A stretch of DNA of 64,000 bases. Source: Klebsiella michiganensis. Its GTDB lineage: Bacteria; Pseudomonadota; Gammaproteobacteria; Enterobacterales; Enterobacteriaceae. This document shows positions 42,493 to 52,018 of the stretch, piece by piece. Location of the stretch: contig CP011077.1 in assembly GCA_000963575.1 (NCBI GenBank), forward strand, positions 1,178,001-1,242,000. Reading direction: 5' to 3'. The position numbers and the translations under genes are program-made. The first letter of the stretch is position 1. Each line of letters starts with the position of its first letter. The notes beneath the pieces are model-generated. The model had not been told where the DNA came from. It was given only the letters and a program-made list of their open reading frames with translations, and did not search any database.

Positions 42493-42960
42493 CTACTCTT
42501 TCTCGGCAATGTACGGATCGGCATACCCAAGAGCAAGCATTATCTCTGTTTCCAGCGCTTCCATCTCTTCGGCCTCATCGTCTTCGATGTGGTCGTAGCC
42601 AAGCAGATGCAGGCTACCGTGTACAACCATATGTGCCCAGTGGGCGTCCAGCGGCTTCTCTTGTTCTTTGGCTTCCTGTTCAACCACCTGACGGCAGATG
42701 ATCAGGTCACCCAGCAGCGGGAGCTCAATTCCCGGCGGGGCTTCAAAGGGAAAAGAGAGCACATTGGTGGGTTTATCTTTACCGCGATAGGTCAGGTTCA
42801 GGTTGTGGCTTTCGGCTTCATCCACCAGACGAACGGTGACCTCTGACTCTGGCTGAAACTGAGGAATCACCGCATCCAGCCAGCGCTGAATTTGTGCTTC
42901 ATCCGGCAGGCCGCTTTCTGCCTCGCAGGCAACCTGTAAATCTAGAATAACCTGACTCAT
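42493..42960 (-). CDS. ybeY: Endoribonuclease / 16S rRNA maturation factor YbeY
   Basis: 155 residues. The metal-binding His motif is VVHGSLHLLGYDHIE (H-x3-H-x5-H). It processes the 3' end of 16S rRNA and takes part in 70S quality control. It overlaps ybeZ by four bases. Confidence 0.97.
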   Translation of the reverse strand: MSQVILDLQVACEAESGLPDEAQIQRWLDAVIPQFQPESEVTVRLVDEAESHNLNLTYRGKDKPTNVLSFPFEAPPGIELPLLGDLIICRQVVEQEAKEQEKPLDAHWAHMVVHGSLHLLGYDHIEDDEAEEMEALETEIMLALGYADPYIAEKE

Positions 42961-44018
42961 TTGCTCTCCTGAGCGCTGGCCTGCAGGGCAAGGGCTTCGC
43001 GTTTACGCTCGGCGGCAAGCTCATCTTTGCGTTTTTGATCGGCGGTTTCCCAGGCTTCATAGGCGTTAACGATACGAGCCACAACCGGGTGGCGCACCAC
43101 GTCTTCACTGTTAAGGAAGTTGAAGCTGATTTCATCCACCTCGGACAAGACGTCGATGGCATGACGTAAGCCGGATTTGAGGTTACGCGGCAGGTCAATT
43201 TGCGTCACGTCGCCGGTGATAACCGCTTTGGAGTTGAAGCCAATGCGGGTCAGGAACATTTTCATCTGTTCTGTGGTGGTGTTCTGGCTTTCATCGAGAA
43301 TGACAAAGGCATCGTTCAGGGTACGGCCGCGCATGTAGGCAAGCGGCGCCACTTCGATAACGTTGCGCTCAATCAGCTTTTCGACTTTCTCAAAGCCCAG
43401 CATTTCAAAAAGTGCGTCGTAAAGAGGGCGCAGGTAAGGGTCAACCTTCTGGCTCAAATCCCCCGGCAGGAAGCCTAATTTTTCACCGGCTTCAACCGCC
43501 GGGCGGGTCAGCAGAATACGGCGGATCTCCTGGCGCTCCAGCGCATCAACCGCGGCGGCAACGGCAAGATAGGTTTTCCCCGTTCCTGCAGGCCCAATGC
43601 CGAAGGTGATGTCGTGGTCGAGAATATTCGCGATGTACTGCGCCTGATTAGGCGTGCGTGGCTTAATCACGCCGCGCTTAGTTTTGATATGGATAGCTTT
43701 ACCGTAATCCGGCACGCTGTCGGCCGTTTGCTCCAGCACCCGGCTTTCTTTAATAGCCAGATGAATTTGCTCCGGATCGATATCCTGGCTTTGGCCACGC
43801 ATTGGCGCGGTGTCTACGTACAGATGGCGCAGAATATCCGCAGCGGCGTTAACGGAAAGCTCACGACCGGTGAGCCGGAAGTGATTGTCACGACGGTTGA
43901 TTTCAATCCCCAGTCGGCGCTCCAGCTGTTTGATATTGTCATCAAAAGGGCCGCACAGACTAAGCAGACGGGCGTTATCCGCCGGTTCAAGCGTTAATTC
44001 ATGTGTTTCGATATTCAA
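42957..44018 (-). CDS. ybeZ: PhoH-like ATPase YbeZ/PhoL
   Basis: 353 residues from TTG 44018, which follows GAGGATAAG and gives MNIETHELTLEP, like E. coli. A GTG at 44036 would add six residues. Walker A is GPAGTGKTYLAVA and Walker B VILDESQNT. PhoH-family ATPase that partners YbeY in rRNA processing. Confidence 0.95.
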   Translation of the reverse strand: MNIETHELTLEPADNARLLSLCGPFDDNIKQLERRLGIEINRRDNHFRLTGRELSVNAAADILRHLYVDTAPMRGQSQDIDPEQIHLAIKESRVLEQTADSVPDYGKAIHIKTKRGVIKPRTPNQAQYIANILDHDITFGIGPAGTGKTYLAVAAAVDALERQEIRRILLTRPAVEAGEKLGFLPGDLSQKVDPYLRPLYDALFEMLGFEKVEKLIERNVIEVAPLAYMRGRTLNDAFVILDESQNTTTEQMKMFLTRIGFNSKAVITGDVTQIDLPRNLKSGLRHAIDVLSEVDEISFNFLNSEDVVRHPVVARIVNAYEAWETADQKRKDELAAERKREALALQASAQESK

Positions 44019-44184
44019 ACTTATCCTCTGGGTCACTCGGGGCCAGTTAGAGTAAAACAGTCTCGCATAGCCGAAAATACGGCGCGGCTACAGGGAAATT
44101 ATTTATCCCGCAGCGCGATGGCGCAAGCGTCGGCATTGATATTTGGGTGATGTCTTCATAATGCAAGGGCAAACAATGAGACTG

Positions 44185-44217
44185 CCTGCCGGAACCTGAA
44201 AGTCGCATTCCGGCAGG
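44185..44217 (-). other. Stem-loop after miaB
   Basis: CCTGCCGGAA and TTCCGGCAGG form a perfect 10-bp stem around a 13-base loop, 12 bases after the miaB stop. On the minus strand no T-run follows directly, so it may be a weak terminator or a 3'-end protecting hairpin. Confidence 0.5.
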
Positions 44218-44229
44218 TAGTGAAGAAGA

Positions 44230-45654
44230 TTAAGGCTGGTAGGTCCCTACTCCAATGTCATTCTCTTTGCGGGTACGAGCAATGACGGATGCCGGGGTTT
44301 CAGCAATACGCAGGCCCATTTCGCTTTCCGTGCGCACCAGCTTCGCCCGCAGGGAATTGGTCAGGACTTCGGTGATTTCAACATCCACGAATTTCCCCAC
44401 CATATCCGGCGTCCCTTCGAAGTTCACCACGCGGTTATTCTCGGTGCGGCCGGACAGCTGCATAATGCTTTTACGCGAAGTGCCTTCTACCAGAATGCGC
44501 TGCACCGTGCCCAGCATTTTACGGCTCCATTCCATTACCTGCTGGTTAATTCGATCCTGCAGGATATAAAGGCGCTGCTTTTTCTCATCTTCCGGGACGT
44601 CATCTACCATATCCGCCGCCGGGGTGCCTGGACGAGCAGAGAAGATAAAGCTAAAGCTGGTGTCAAAGTTGACATCGGCAATCAGCTTCATGGTCTGCTC
44701 GAAGTCCTGGCTCGTTTCACCCGGGAAGCCCACGATAAAGTCTGAGCTGATCTGGATGTCCGGGCGCGCAGCGCGCAGCTTGCGAATAGTCGATTTATAC
44801 TCGAGGGCGGTATGCGTGCGGCCCATCATATTCAGCACCCGGTCGGCACCGCTTTGAATAGGCAAATGCAGGAAGCTGACCAACTCTGGGGTATCGCGAT
44901 ACACTTCGATAATGTCATCGGTAAATTCAATCGGGTGGCTGGTGGTGAAGCGAATGCGGTCGATGCCGTCAATCGCCGCGACCAGGCGCAGAAGCTCGGC
45001 AAATGAGCAGATCCCGCCGTCATAAGCCGCGCCGCGGTATGCGTTAACGTTTTGGCCCAGCAGGTTAACTTCACGCACGCCCTGTTCCGCCAACTGAGCG
45101 ATTTCAAACAGAATATCGTCGCAAGGGCGGCTAACTTCTTCCCCTCGCGTGTACGGCACCACGCAATAAGTGCAGTATTTGTTGCAGCCTTCCATGATGG
45201 AGACGAAGGCGGTCGGACCTTCGGCTTTCGGTTCAGGCAGGCGGTCAAATTTTTCGATTTCCGGGAAGCTGACGTCCACCACCGGACTGCGGGTGCCGCG
45301 AACCTGGTTGATCATTTCTGGCAGGCGGTGCAGGGTTTGCGGGCCAAAAACGATGTCCACATAGTGCGCCCGCTGGCGGATCTTTTTCCCTTCCTGAGAG
45401 GCAACGCAGCCGCCGACGCCAATGATCACGTCCGGACGTTTAGCTTTGATATGCTTCCAGCGCCCCAGCAGGTGAAACACCTTTTCCTGTGCTTTTTCGC
45501 GAATCGAACAAGTGTTCAGCAGCAGAACGTCCGCCTCATTCGCGTTATCGGTCAGCGTAAAGCCGTGGGTGCTGTCCAGCAGGTCGGCCATCTTGGATGA
45601 ATCGTATTCGTTCATCTGGCAGCCCCAGGTTTTTATATGGAGTTTTTTTGTCAT
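44230..45654 (-). CDS. miaB: tRNA-2-methylthio-N6-dimethylallyladenosine synthase MiaB
   Basis: 474 residues. N-terminal UPF0004 cluster cysteines in TWGCQMNEYDSS, NTCSIREKAQ and GGCVASQEG; radical-SAM cluster CNKYCTYC; C-terminal TRAM domain. It adds methylthio to i6A37 of tRNAs that read codons starting with U. The start at 45654 gives the E. coli length; an ATG six codons earlier is less likely. Confidence 0.97.
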   Translation of the reverse strand: MTKKLHIKTWGCQMNEYDSSKMADLLDSTHGFTLTDNANEADVLLLNTCSIREKAQEKVFHLLGRWKHIKAKRPDVIIGVGGCVASQEGKKIRQRAHYVDIVFGPQTLHRLPEMINQVRGTRSPVVDVSFPEIEKFDRLPEPKAEGPTAFVSIMEGCNKYCTYCVVPYTRGEEVSRPCDDILFEIAQLAEQGVREVNLLGQNVNAYRGAAYDGGICSFAELLRLVAAIDGIDRIRFTTSHPIEFTDDIIEVYRDTPELVSFLHLPIQSGADRVLNMMGRTHTALEYKSTIRKLRAARPDIQISSDFIVGFPGETSQDFEQTMKLIADVNFDTSFSFIFSARPGTPAADMVDDVPEDEKKQRLYILQDRINQQVMEWSRKMLGTVQRILVEGTSRKSIMQLSGRTENNRVVNFEGTPDMVGKFVDVEITEVLTNSLRAKLVRTESEMGLRIAETPASVIARTRKENDIGVGTYQP

Positions 45655-45777
45655 CGACTTGCCATTGCTCAAGGTGAAGTCAGGAATTAAGCCGGATAGT
45701 GTAATGCTTTGCTATGGATGTGACCAGCCTGGGAAAAGCCAGTAGAATTGGCAAAGATGAATGAAGGAAAGAGACTT

Positions 45778-46953
45778 ATGGCAAATCAACCAATTGAAGT
45801 AGCCGTTGTCGGCGGTGGTATGGTCGGCGCGGCGGCAGCGCTGGGGCTGGCGCAGCACGGTTTTCGCGTGACGGTGATTGAACATCACGCGCCTGAGGCC
45901 TTCGTTCCCGACAGCCAGCCGGATGTCCGCATTTCTGCCATTAGCAGCGCATCGGTTGGATTGCTCAAGTCTCTTGGCGTCTGGGACAGGGTGCTGGCGA
46001 TGCGGGCGCATCCTTATCGGCGGCTGGAAACCTGGGAATGGGAGAGCGCGCACGTTGGTTTTGATGCCGCAGAGCTGGGCTTACCCGAGCTGGGTTTCAT
46101 GGTAGAGAATAACGTGCTGCAGCGCGTACTTTGGGAGGCGCTGGAAGCTCATCAGAATATCACCCTATGCTGCCCGGCGAGGCTGCGGCAAATCCATCGC
46201 CAACCCACGGGCTGGGCGCTTGAGTTTGATGAGAGTGACATACTGAATGCTGAAATGGTGATTGGCGCAGATGGCGCGAATTCCCAGGTCAGAAAATGGG
46301 CGGGGATTGGCGTGCATGCCTGGCAGTATCGTCAGGCCTGTATGTTGATTACCGTGAAATGCGAATTTGAGCCGGGCGACAGCACCTGGCAACATTTCAC
46401 CCCGACCGGGCCGCACGCTTTCTTGCCATTATTCGATAACTGGGCCTCGCTCGTTTGGTATGACACCCCGGCGCGTATCCGGCAACTGCAGGGGATGAAT
46501 ATGCCACAGCTGCAAAAAGCGATTACGGCAGCTTTCCCTGCGCGCCTCGGGGCGGTTACGCCGGTGGCCAGCGGGGCATTTCCACTGACTCGCCGACACG
46601 CTTTGCAGTATGTCCAGCCAGGGCTGGCGCTGATAGGGGACGCGGCGCATACGATTCACCCTTTGGCGGGGCAGGGCGTAAACCTCGGTTATCGCGACGT
46701 GGATGTTTTGCTTGAGGTTCTGATCAATGCCCGTAGCCACGCTGAAGTCTGGGCGAGTGAGGCTATCCTGAAACGTTATCAGCTGCGCCGTCAGGCGGAT
46801 AACTTCCTGATGCAGAGCGGAATGGATCTGTTCTATGCGGGATTCAGCAATAATCTTGGGCCGCTTCGGGTGGTGCGTAATATCGGACTGATGGCGGCGG
46901 AAAGAGCGGGTGGCCTGAAGCGAAAAGCGCTGAAATACGCCCTCGGATTATAG
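45778..46953 (+). CDS. ubiF: 3-demethoxyubiquinol 3-hydroxylase UbiF
   Basis: 391 residues, FAD-dependent aromatic hydroxylase. The dinucleotide fold VVGGGMVGAAAALGLAQ is at the start, DGAN near residue 160, and GDAAHTIHPLAGQGVNLG near 285. It adds the C6 hydroxyl in aerobic ubiquinone synthesis. Divergent to miaB with 123 bases between them. Confidence 0.97.
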   Translation: MANQPIEVAVVGGGMVGAAAALGLAQHGFRVTVIEHHAPEAFVPDSQPDVRISAISSASVGLLKSLGVWDRVLAMRAHPYRRLETWEWESAHVGFDAAELGLPELGFMVENNVLQRVLWEALEAHQNITLCCPARLRQIHRQPTGWALEFDESDILNAEMVIGADGANSQVRKWAGIGVHAWQYRQACMLITVKCEFEPGDSTWQHFTPTGPHAFLPLFDNWASLVWYDTPARIRQLQGMNMPQLQKAITAAFPARLGAVTPVASGAFPLTRRHALQYVQPGLALIGDAAHTIHPLAGQGVNLGYRDVDVLLEVLINARSHAEVWASEAILKRYQLRRQADNFLMQSGMDLFYAGFSNNLGPLRVVRNIGLMAAERAGGLKRKALKYALGL

Positions 46954-47010
46954 TGAAGACGCGCAGGGCGGTTTACCGCTCTGCTGATGCTGACTAAATA
47001 GCAGATAGCA

Positions 47011-47036
47011 AAAAGCCCGCTTGCGCGGGCTTTTCA
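47011..47036 (-). terminator. Terminator of the tRNA operon
   Basis: On the minus strand AAAAGCCCGC, GCAA, GCGGGCTTTT, 6 bases after the last tRNA-Gln. Confidence 0.9.
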
Positions 47037-47041
47037 TTGTG

Positions 47042-47116
47042 TGGCTGGGGTGCAGGGATTCGAACCCCGGAATGCTGGTATCAGAAACCAGAGCCTTACC
47101 GCTTGGCGACACCCCA
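47042..47116 (-). tRNA. glnX: tRNA-Gln (CUG)
   Basis: 75 bases with encoded CCA. Anticodon loop TTCTGAT, anticodon CUG. Last gene of a seven-tRNA operon in the E. coli order metT-leuW-glnU-glnW-metU-glnV-glnX. Confidence 0.97.
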
Positions 47117-47151
47117 ATTGCGTTAAACAAGCTGCTTAACGACTTTAAAAT

Positions 47152-47226
47152 TGGCTGGGGTACGAGGATTCGAACCTCGGAATGCTGGTATCAGAAACCA
47201 GAGCCTTACCGCTTGGCGATACCCCA
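47152..47226 (-). tRNA. glnV: tRNA-Gln (CUG)
   Basis: 75 bases with encoded CCA; anticodon CUG. It differs from the copy at 47042-47116 at a few positions in the acceptor and T stems. Confidence 0.97.
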
Positions 47227-47271
47227 ACAATTTTTTTGGACTTATCGAATTTAATCAATAATTCCTTTGTA

Positions 47272-47348
47272 TGGTGGCTACGACGGGATTCGAACCTGTG
47301 ACCCCATCATTATGAGTGATGTGCTCTAACCAGCTGAGCTACGTAGCC
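47272..47348 (-). tRNA. metU: tRNA-Met (elongator, CAU)
   Basis: 77 bases with encoded CCA, anticodon loop CTCATAA. Elongator type: GGCTACG acceptor stem, with no initiator features. Confidence 0.96.
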
Positions 47349-47369
47349 AGACCTTATCATATTCTTCGA

Positions 47370-47444
47370 TGGCTGGGGTACCTGGATTCGAACCAGGGAA
47401 TGCCGGTATCAAAAACCGGTGCCTTACCGCTTGGCGATACCCCA
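47370..47444 (-). tRNA. glnW: tRNA-Gln (UUG)
   Basis: 75 bases with encoded CCA. Anticodon loop TTTTGAT, anticodon UUG. Identical in sequence to the copy at 47482-47556. Confidence 0.97.
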
Positions 47445-47481
47445 ATAACCGTCGCGGTAAACCGCTTGTATCGAAAAATAA

Positions 47482-47556
47482 TGGCTGGGGTACCTGGATT
47501 CGAACCAGGGAATGCCGGTATCAAAAACCGGTGCCTTACCGCTTGGCGATACCCCA
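47482..47556 (-). tRNA. glnU: tRNA-Gln (UUG)
   Basis: 75 bases with encoded CCA, anticodon UUG; duplicate of glnW. Confidence 0.97.
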
Positions 47557-47578
47557 TCCGTGCAACGCGAGAGATAAA

Positions 47579-47663
47579 TGGTGCGGGAGGCGAGACTTGA
47601 ACTCGCACACCTTGCGGCGCCAGAACCTAAATCTGGTGCGTCTACCAATTTCGCCACTCCCGC
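47579..47663 (-). tRNA. leuW: tRNA-Leu (UAG)
   Basis: 85 bases with the long variable arm of a class II tRNA and encoded CCA; anticodon UAG. Confidence 0.97.
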
Positions 47664-47673
47664 ATAAAAAAGA

Positions 47674-47750
47674 TGGTGGCTACGACGGGATTCGAACCTG
47701 TGACCCCATCATTATGAGTGATGTGCTCTAACCAGCTGAGCTACGTAGCC
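47674..47750 (-). tRNA. metT: tRNA-Met (elongator, CAU)
   Basis: 77 bases with encoded CCA, same sequence as metU. First gene of the operon. Confidence 0.96.
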
Positions 47751-47784
47751 ATCTTTTTACGCGCTACCTTATCGGCGTTGCGGG

Positions 47785-47817
47785 GCGCATTATGCTGAGT
47801 TGACTCTACAGCGTCAA
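47785..47817 (-). promoter_or_regulatory. Sigma-70 promoter of the tRNA operon with GC-rich discriminator
   Basis: On the minus strand TTGACG (47812-47817), a 17-base spacer, then CATAAT (47789-47794) and GCGCCCC. A GC-rich discriminator is typical of stable-RNA promoters that are shut off by ppGpp. Confidence 0.8.
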
Positions 47818-47956
47818 CTAGTTTTTTCCCGAAAACCCGCTCAGAATGCTCGTTTGAATGACTTGCGAACAGCTTGCTTGAAATATCGACAATAACGTAC
47901 GTTTTTGTTTTTAATTCCGGTTAAAAACAGGGATAAAGCTGCGGCAGGAATACAGA

Positions 47957-47987
47957 AACGACAACGGGCCATAAGGCCCGTTGTTTT
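47957..47987 (-). terminator. Terminator after asnB
   Basis: ACAACGGGCC, ATAA, GGCCCGTTGT forms a 10-bp stem 20 bases after the asnB stop; on the minus strand CGTTTCTG follows, a weak T-run. Confidence 0.75.
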
Positions 47988-48002
47988 AAGCTAAATCAGC
48001 GA

Positions 48003-49664
48003 TTAATAGGCGGCCTGGTGCACACCAACCGCGCGTCCTGAAGGATCGTTCATGGTTTTGAACGACTCATCCCATTCGATGGCTTTTGCAGAAGAACAGG
48101 CCACCGATGGGCCGCCCGGCACACATTCAGCCGCGCTCTGCAGCGGGAACAGCTCTTCGAAGATTTCGCGGTACAAATACGCCTCTTTAGAGCCCGGCGT
48201 GTTGTACGGGAAACGGTAGGCTGCGGTGGCCAACTGCTGGTCGCTAATCTGCTCAGCGGCCACTTCTTTCAGAGTATCGATCCAGCTATAGCCGACGCCG
48301 TCGGAGAACTGCTCTTTCTGGCGCCATGCCACGCTTGCCGGCAGGTAGGATTCGAAGCACTCACGCAGGACATGCTTCTCCATTTTGCCGTTGCCGCACA
48401 TTTTATCCTGCGGGTTAATGCGCATTGCCACATCGAGGAACTTTTTATCCAGGAACGGCACGCGGGCTTCAACGCCCCAGGCGGACATCGCCTTGTTGGC
48501 GCGGGCGCAGTCAAACATGTGCAGGGCCTGCAGTTTACGCACGGTTTCTTCATGCAGTTCTTTGGCGTTTGGCGCTTTGTGGAAGTACAGATAACCGCCG
48601 AATACCTCATCAGAACCTTCCCCGGACAGCACCATCTTGATCCCCATCGCTTTGATTTTACGCGACATCAGGTACATAGGTGTTGAAGCGCGGATCGTTG
48701 TCACATCGTAAGTTTCGATGTGATAGATAACATCGCGGATTGCATCCAGGCCTTCCTGCACGGTGAAGTGGATCTCGTGGTGAACCGTGCCCAGGTGGTT
48801 GGCGACTTCCTGCGCGGCTTTCAGGTCAGGAGAACCTTCCAGACCGACGGCGAAAGAGTGCAGCTGTGGCCACCAGGCTTCGCTGCGTTCTTCATCTTCT
48901 ACGCGGCGCGCGGCAAACTTCTTGGTGATAGCGGAGATAACGGAAGAGTCCAGCCCGCCTGACAGCAGTACACCATAAGGTACGTCGGACATCAGATGGC
49001 TTTTTACGGAATCTTCCAGCGCCTGACGCAGCGCGTTTTTATCCGTTACGTTGTCTTTTACTTCTTCATAGCTGAACCAGTCACGCTGGTAGTAGCTGCG
49101 AATTTCGCCGTCTTTGCTCCACAGGTAGCTGCCCGCAGGGAACTCTTTGATGGTGCGGCACACCGGCACCAGCGCTTTCATTTCAGAAGCGACATACAGG
49201 TTGCCGTGCTCGTCGTGGCCCATATACAGCGGGATAATGCCAATATGGTCACGGCCAATCAGGTAGGCGTCTTTCTCGCTGTCGTAAAGCGCGAAGGCAA
49301 ACATCCCCTGCAGATCATCAAGGAATTCCGGGCCTTTTTCCTGATAGAGCGCCAGGATGACTTCACAGTCTGAACCCGTCTGGAAGGTATAGCGGTCGCC
49401 GTATTCGGCGCGCAGAGCCTGATGGTTGTAGATTTCGCCGTTAACCGCCAGGGCGTGAGTTTTTTCAGTGTTGTACAGCGGCTGAGCGCCCGCGTTGACG
49501 TCAACAATGGACAGACGTTCGTGAACAAGAATTGCTTTATCGCTGGCGTAAACACCTGACCAGTCCGGGCCACGGTGGCGCATCAGGCGTGATAATTCCA
49601 GCGCTTTTTTGCGCAATTCAACTGCATCGGTTTTGATATCCAGAACGCCAAAGATAGAACACAT
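48003..49664 (-). CDS. asnB: Asparagine synthetase B (glutamine-hydrolysing)
   Basis: 553 residues. Cys2 directly after the initiator Met is the class II glutaminase nucleophile (MCSIFG), so the start must be 49664 and not the ATG 42 codons upstream. RHRGPDWSG is in the glutaminase half. The synthetase half (from about 210) has the PP-loop LLSGGLDSSVISAI. It makes Asn from Asp with Gln-derived ammonia and ATP. Confidence 0.98.
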   Translation of the reverse strand: MCSIFGVLDIKTDAVELRKKALELSRLMRHRGPDWSGVYASDKAILVHERLSIVDVNAGAQPLYNTEKTHALAVNGEIYNHQALRAEYGDRYTFQTGSDCEVILALYQEKGPEFLDDLQGMFAFALYDSEKDAYLIGRDHIGIIPLYMGHDEHGNLYVASEMKALVPVCRTIKEFPAGSYLWSKDGEIRSYYQRDWFSYEEVKDNVTDKNALRQALEDSVKSHLMSDVPYGVLLSGGLDSSVISAITKKFAARRVEDEERSEAWWPQLHSFAVGLEGSPDLKAAQEVANHLGTVHHEIHFTVQEGLDAIRDVIYHIETYDVTTIRASTPMYLMSRKIKAMGIKMVLSGEGSDEVFGGYLYFHKAPNAKELHEETVRKLQALHMFDCARANKAMSAWGVEARVPFLDKKFLDVAMRINPQDKMCGNGKMEKHVLRECFESYLPASVAWRQKEQFSDGVGYSWIDTLKEVAAEQISDQQLATAAYRFPYNTPGSKEAYLYREIFEELFPLQSAAECVPGGPSVACSSAKAIEWDESFKTMNDPSGRAVGVHQAAY

Positions 49665-49944
49665 ATAACTTCTCCGTACACTTGCCTGAGCGATTTGAGT
49701 TGTGGTGCTGCGTTGCCGATGTTTTGCTTTTCCTGCGGCTTTGCTGCGTTGCTTAGTAATGAAAATGCTCAATCGCTGAAGGGAATGCAAGGGTTTTAGC
49801 TTTCAGCTAATAAATAGTGCAGTGAGGATTGCTGATTTATGAAAAATGATGATGTTTTGGGCGTGAAAATTAACGGATCGTCAATTTTTAACAATTTGGA
49901 CTGAAGTTTGCTTCGTCTACGCGGCGATTTTTTATCGATACATA
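49665..49944. other. asnB upstream region, no gene
   Basis: AT-rich with no plausible coding frame. Its first part is open in the asnB frame but does not look like protein. It should contain the asnB promoter. Confidence 0.5.
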
Positions 49945-49969
49945 AAAATGCCGGCTCGGGGCCGGCATT
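49945..49969 (-). terminator. Terminator after nagD
   Basis: On the minus strand AATGCCGGC, CCCGA, GCCGGCATT then TTTAT, right after the nagD stop. Confidence 0.9.
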
Positions 49970-49974
49970 CTGAA

Positions 49975-50730
49975 TTAGAAAATATCGATTTCAGCAACCG
50001 AAGGATAAATCCAGCTTGGCCGGAACGGCATATCATCGACGTTGTTCAGGCTGGAGACGCCGGACAGAACAAGGATGGTTTCAAGGCCGGCCTGGAAGCC
50101 CGCGAGAATGTCCGTACGCAGGTTATCGCCGACGATAACGGTTTGCTCGGAATGTGCCTGCATTTTGTTAAGCGCCGCGCGAATAATCCACGGACTTGGT
50201 TTACCAACATAAAACGGCTCGCGACCGGAGATTTTCTCAATGCCAGCGCAAAGCGCGCCGCAGGCCGGGCTAAAACCGTGACCGTGGCTGTCAGGGTTGG
50301 TGGCAATAAAACGCGCCCCGTTCGCCACGAAGTAAGCGGCTTTATGCATCATTTCCCAGTTAAAGGAGCGGGTCTCACCCACGATAACAAAGTCAGGATT
50401 GATGTCGGTAATGGTAAATCCAGCTTTGTAGAGCTCGTGAATCAGCGCCCCTTCCCCGACGACGTAGGCTTTCTTACCTTCCTGGCGTCGGAGGAAATCG
50501 GCCGTGGCCATGGCCGAGGTGTAAAACACGCTCTCCGGCACGTCGATGCCCGCGGAGGCAAAGCGGTTGGCAAGATCCTGGCTGGTCTGAGAAGGGTAGT
50601 TGGTTAGCAGCACCAGCGGCATTTCTTTTTCAAGAATACGTGCCAGAAATTCATTAGCGCCCGGCACGGCGACGTTGTCGTGCATCAGCACGCCGTCGAT
50701 ATCACAAATTACGTTCTGGATGGTGGTCAT
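49975..50730 (-). CDS. nagD: UMP phosphatase NagD (HAD family)
   Basis: 251 residues. HAD motif I is VICDIDGVLMHD, motif II LLTNYPSQT, and the C-terminal motifs are VGKPSPWIIRAAL and VGDNLRTDILAGFQAG. It dephosphorylates nucleotide monophosphates, mainly UMP. Last gene of nagBACD. I start it at MTTIQNVICD; a TTG two codons earlier also exists. Confidence 0.96.
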   Translation of the reverse strand: MTTIQNVICDIDGVLMHDNVAVPGANEFLARILEKEMPLVLLTNYPSQTSQDLANRFASAGIDVPESVFYTSAMATADFLRRQEGKKAYVVGEGALIHELYKAGFTITDINPDFVIVGETRSFNWEMMHKAAYFVANGARFIATNPDSHGHGFSPACGALCAGIEKISGREPFYVGKPSPWIIRAALNKMQAHSEQTVIVGDNLRTDILAGFQAGLETILVLSGVSSLNNVDDMPFRPSWIYPSVAEIDIF

Positions 50731-50792
50731 TAACAACTCTGGCTCACGGAATGAAGTCGGTAACTATAGCGTAAAATGCTGCCTGGGCAGCA

Positions 50793-52013
50793 TTAACTTT
50801 CCAGCAAATGCTGAAGTAAGACGCCGTTTAGCATTGAGCGCTTAACCAGCGCAAAGGCCCCGATGGCCGAGCGATCGTCCAGCTTTGAGCAGACGATGGG
50901 CAAGTTTTTACGGAAGGCATTTAATACCTGGGTGTTGATGCAGCCCTCGATGGCCGGCAGAAGCACTTTTTCGGCTTCGATTATTTCGCCGGCCAGCACG
51001 ACTTTTTGCGGATTAAACAGGTTAATGGCTATGGAGATGGCTTTCCCCAGATGGCGGCCTACGTGTTCCAGCACTTCACAGGCCAGCGCATCGCCTTTAT
51101 TGGCCGCTTTGCAAATTGCCTGAATACTGCAATCTTCCAGCGTCAGGCGGCTGTTGTAGCCTTGCTCCAGTAGATGGCGCACGCGTTTTTCAATGGCGGC
51201 GTTCGCGGCAATGGTTTCCAGACAGCCAAAGTTGCCGCAGTGGCAGCGCTCCCCCAGCGGATCTACCTGGATGTGGCCAATCTCGCCTACGTTCCCGTTG
51301 CGACCGATAAAAATCCGCCCGTTTGACAGGATGCCCGCCCCGGTGCCGCGGTGAACGCGCACCAAAATAGAGTCTTCGCAGTCGTGGGTTGCACCGAAGT
51401 AGTGCTCGGCTAACGCCAGGCTGCGAATATCATGGCCGACAAAACAGGTCACCTTGAAACGTTTTTCCAGGCTGTCGACCAGCGCCCAGTTATTGACGGC
51501 GATGTGCGGCATATAGCGGATCACGCCACTTTCGGGGTCAACCAGCCCGGGCAGGATGACAGAAATAGCGATAAGTTCGCGGGTCTTACGCTGCCAGGTT
51601 TCAATAAAATGGCTGATGGCGTTGAGCAGCGCGTGCTCGAGCGTTTCCTGCGTGCGTTCCGGCAGCGGATAGTGTTCTTCGGCGATGGATTTCGCGCTCA
51701 GGTCGAACAGGGTGATAGTGGCGTCGTGGCGCCCAAGTCGCACGCCAATGGCATGGAAGTTACGTGTTTCGGTGGTAATGGATATAGCGCGGCGGCCGCC
51801 GGTGGAGGCCTGCTGATCGACTTCTTTGATCAGGCCGCGCTCAATAAGCTGACGAGTAATTTTTGTGACGCTGGCGGGCGCAAGCTGGCTTTGTTCGGCA
51901 ATCTGGATGCGCGAGATAGGACCGTGCTGATCAATCAGGCGGTAGACCGCCGCGCTATTCAGCTGTTTTACCAGGTCAACGTTACCAATTTGGGCTTGTC
52001 CGCCAGTCGTCAT
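50793..52013 (-). CDS. nagC: N-acetylglucosamine repressor NagC (ROK family)
   Basis: 406 residues, the E. coli length. An N-terminal winged helix-turn-helix (about 15-80; SRIQIAEQSQLAPASVTKIT) is followed by a ROK domain with the zinc-binding CHCGNFGCLETI (about 245-260). GlcNAc-6-P relieves repression of nag and chiP genes. It begins 5 bases after nagA. Confidence 0.98.
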   Translation of the reverse strand: MTTGGQAQIGNVDLVKQLNSAAVYRLIDQHGPISRIQIAEQSQLAPASVTKITRQLIERGLIKEVDQQASTGGRRAISITTETRNFHAIGVRLGRHDATITLFDLSAKSIAEEHYPLPERTQETLEHALLNAISHFIETWQRKTRELIAISVILPGLVDPESGVIRYMPHIAVNNWALVDSLEKRFKVTCFVGHDIRSLALAEHYFGATHDCEDSILVRVHRGTGAGILSNGRIFIGRNGNVGEIGHIQVDPLGERCHCGNFGCLETIAANAAIEKRVRHLLEQGYNSRLTLEDCSIQAICKAANKGDALACEVLEHVGRHLGKAISIAINLFNPQKVVLAGEIIEAEKVLLPAIEGCINTQVLNAFRKNLPIVCSKLDDRSAIGAFALVKRSMLNGVLLQHLLES

Positions 52014-52018
52014 GCTAT

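Noticed and set aside
47042..47750. Regular spaced repeats resembling a CRISPR array
   Set aside because: The repeats are tRNA-Gln and tRNA-Met copies that fold as cloverleafs with encoded CCA and proper anticodons.
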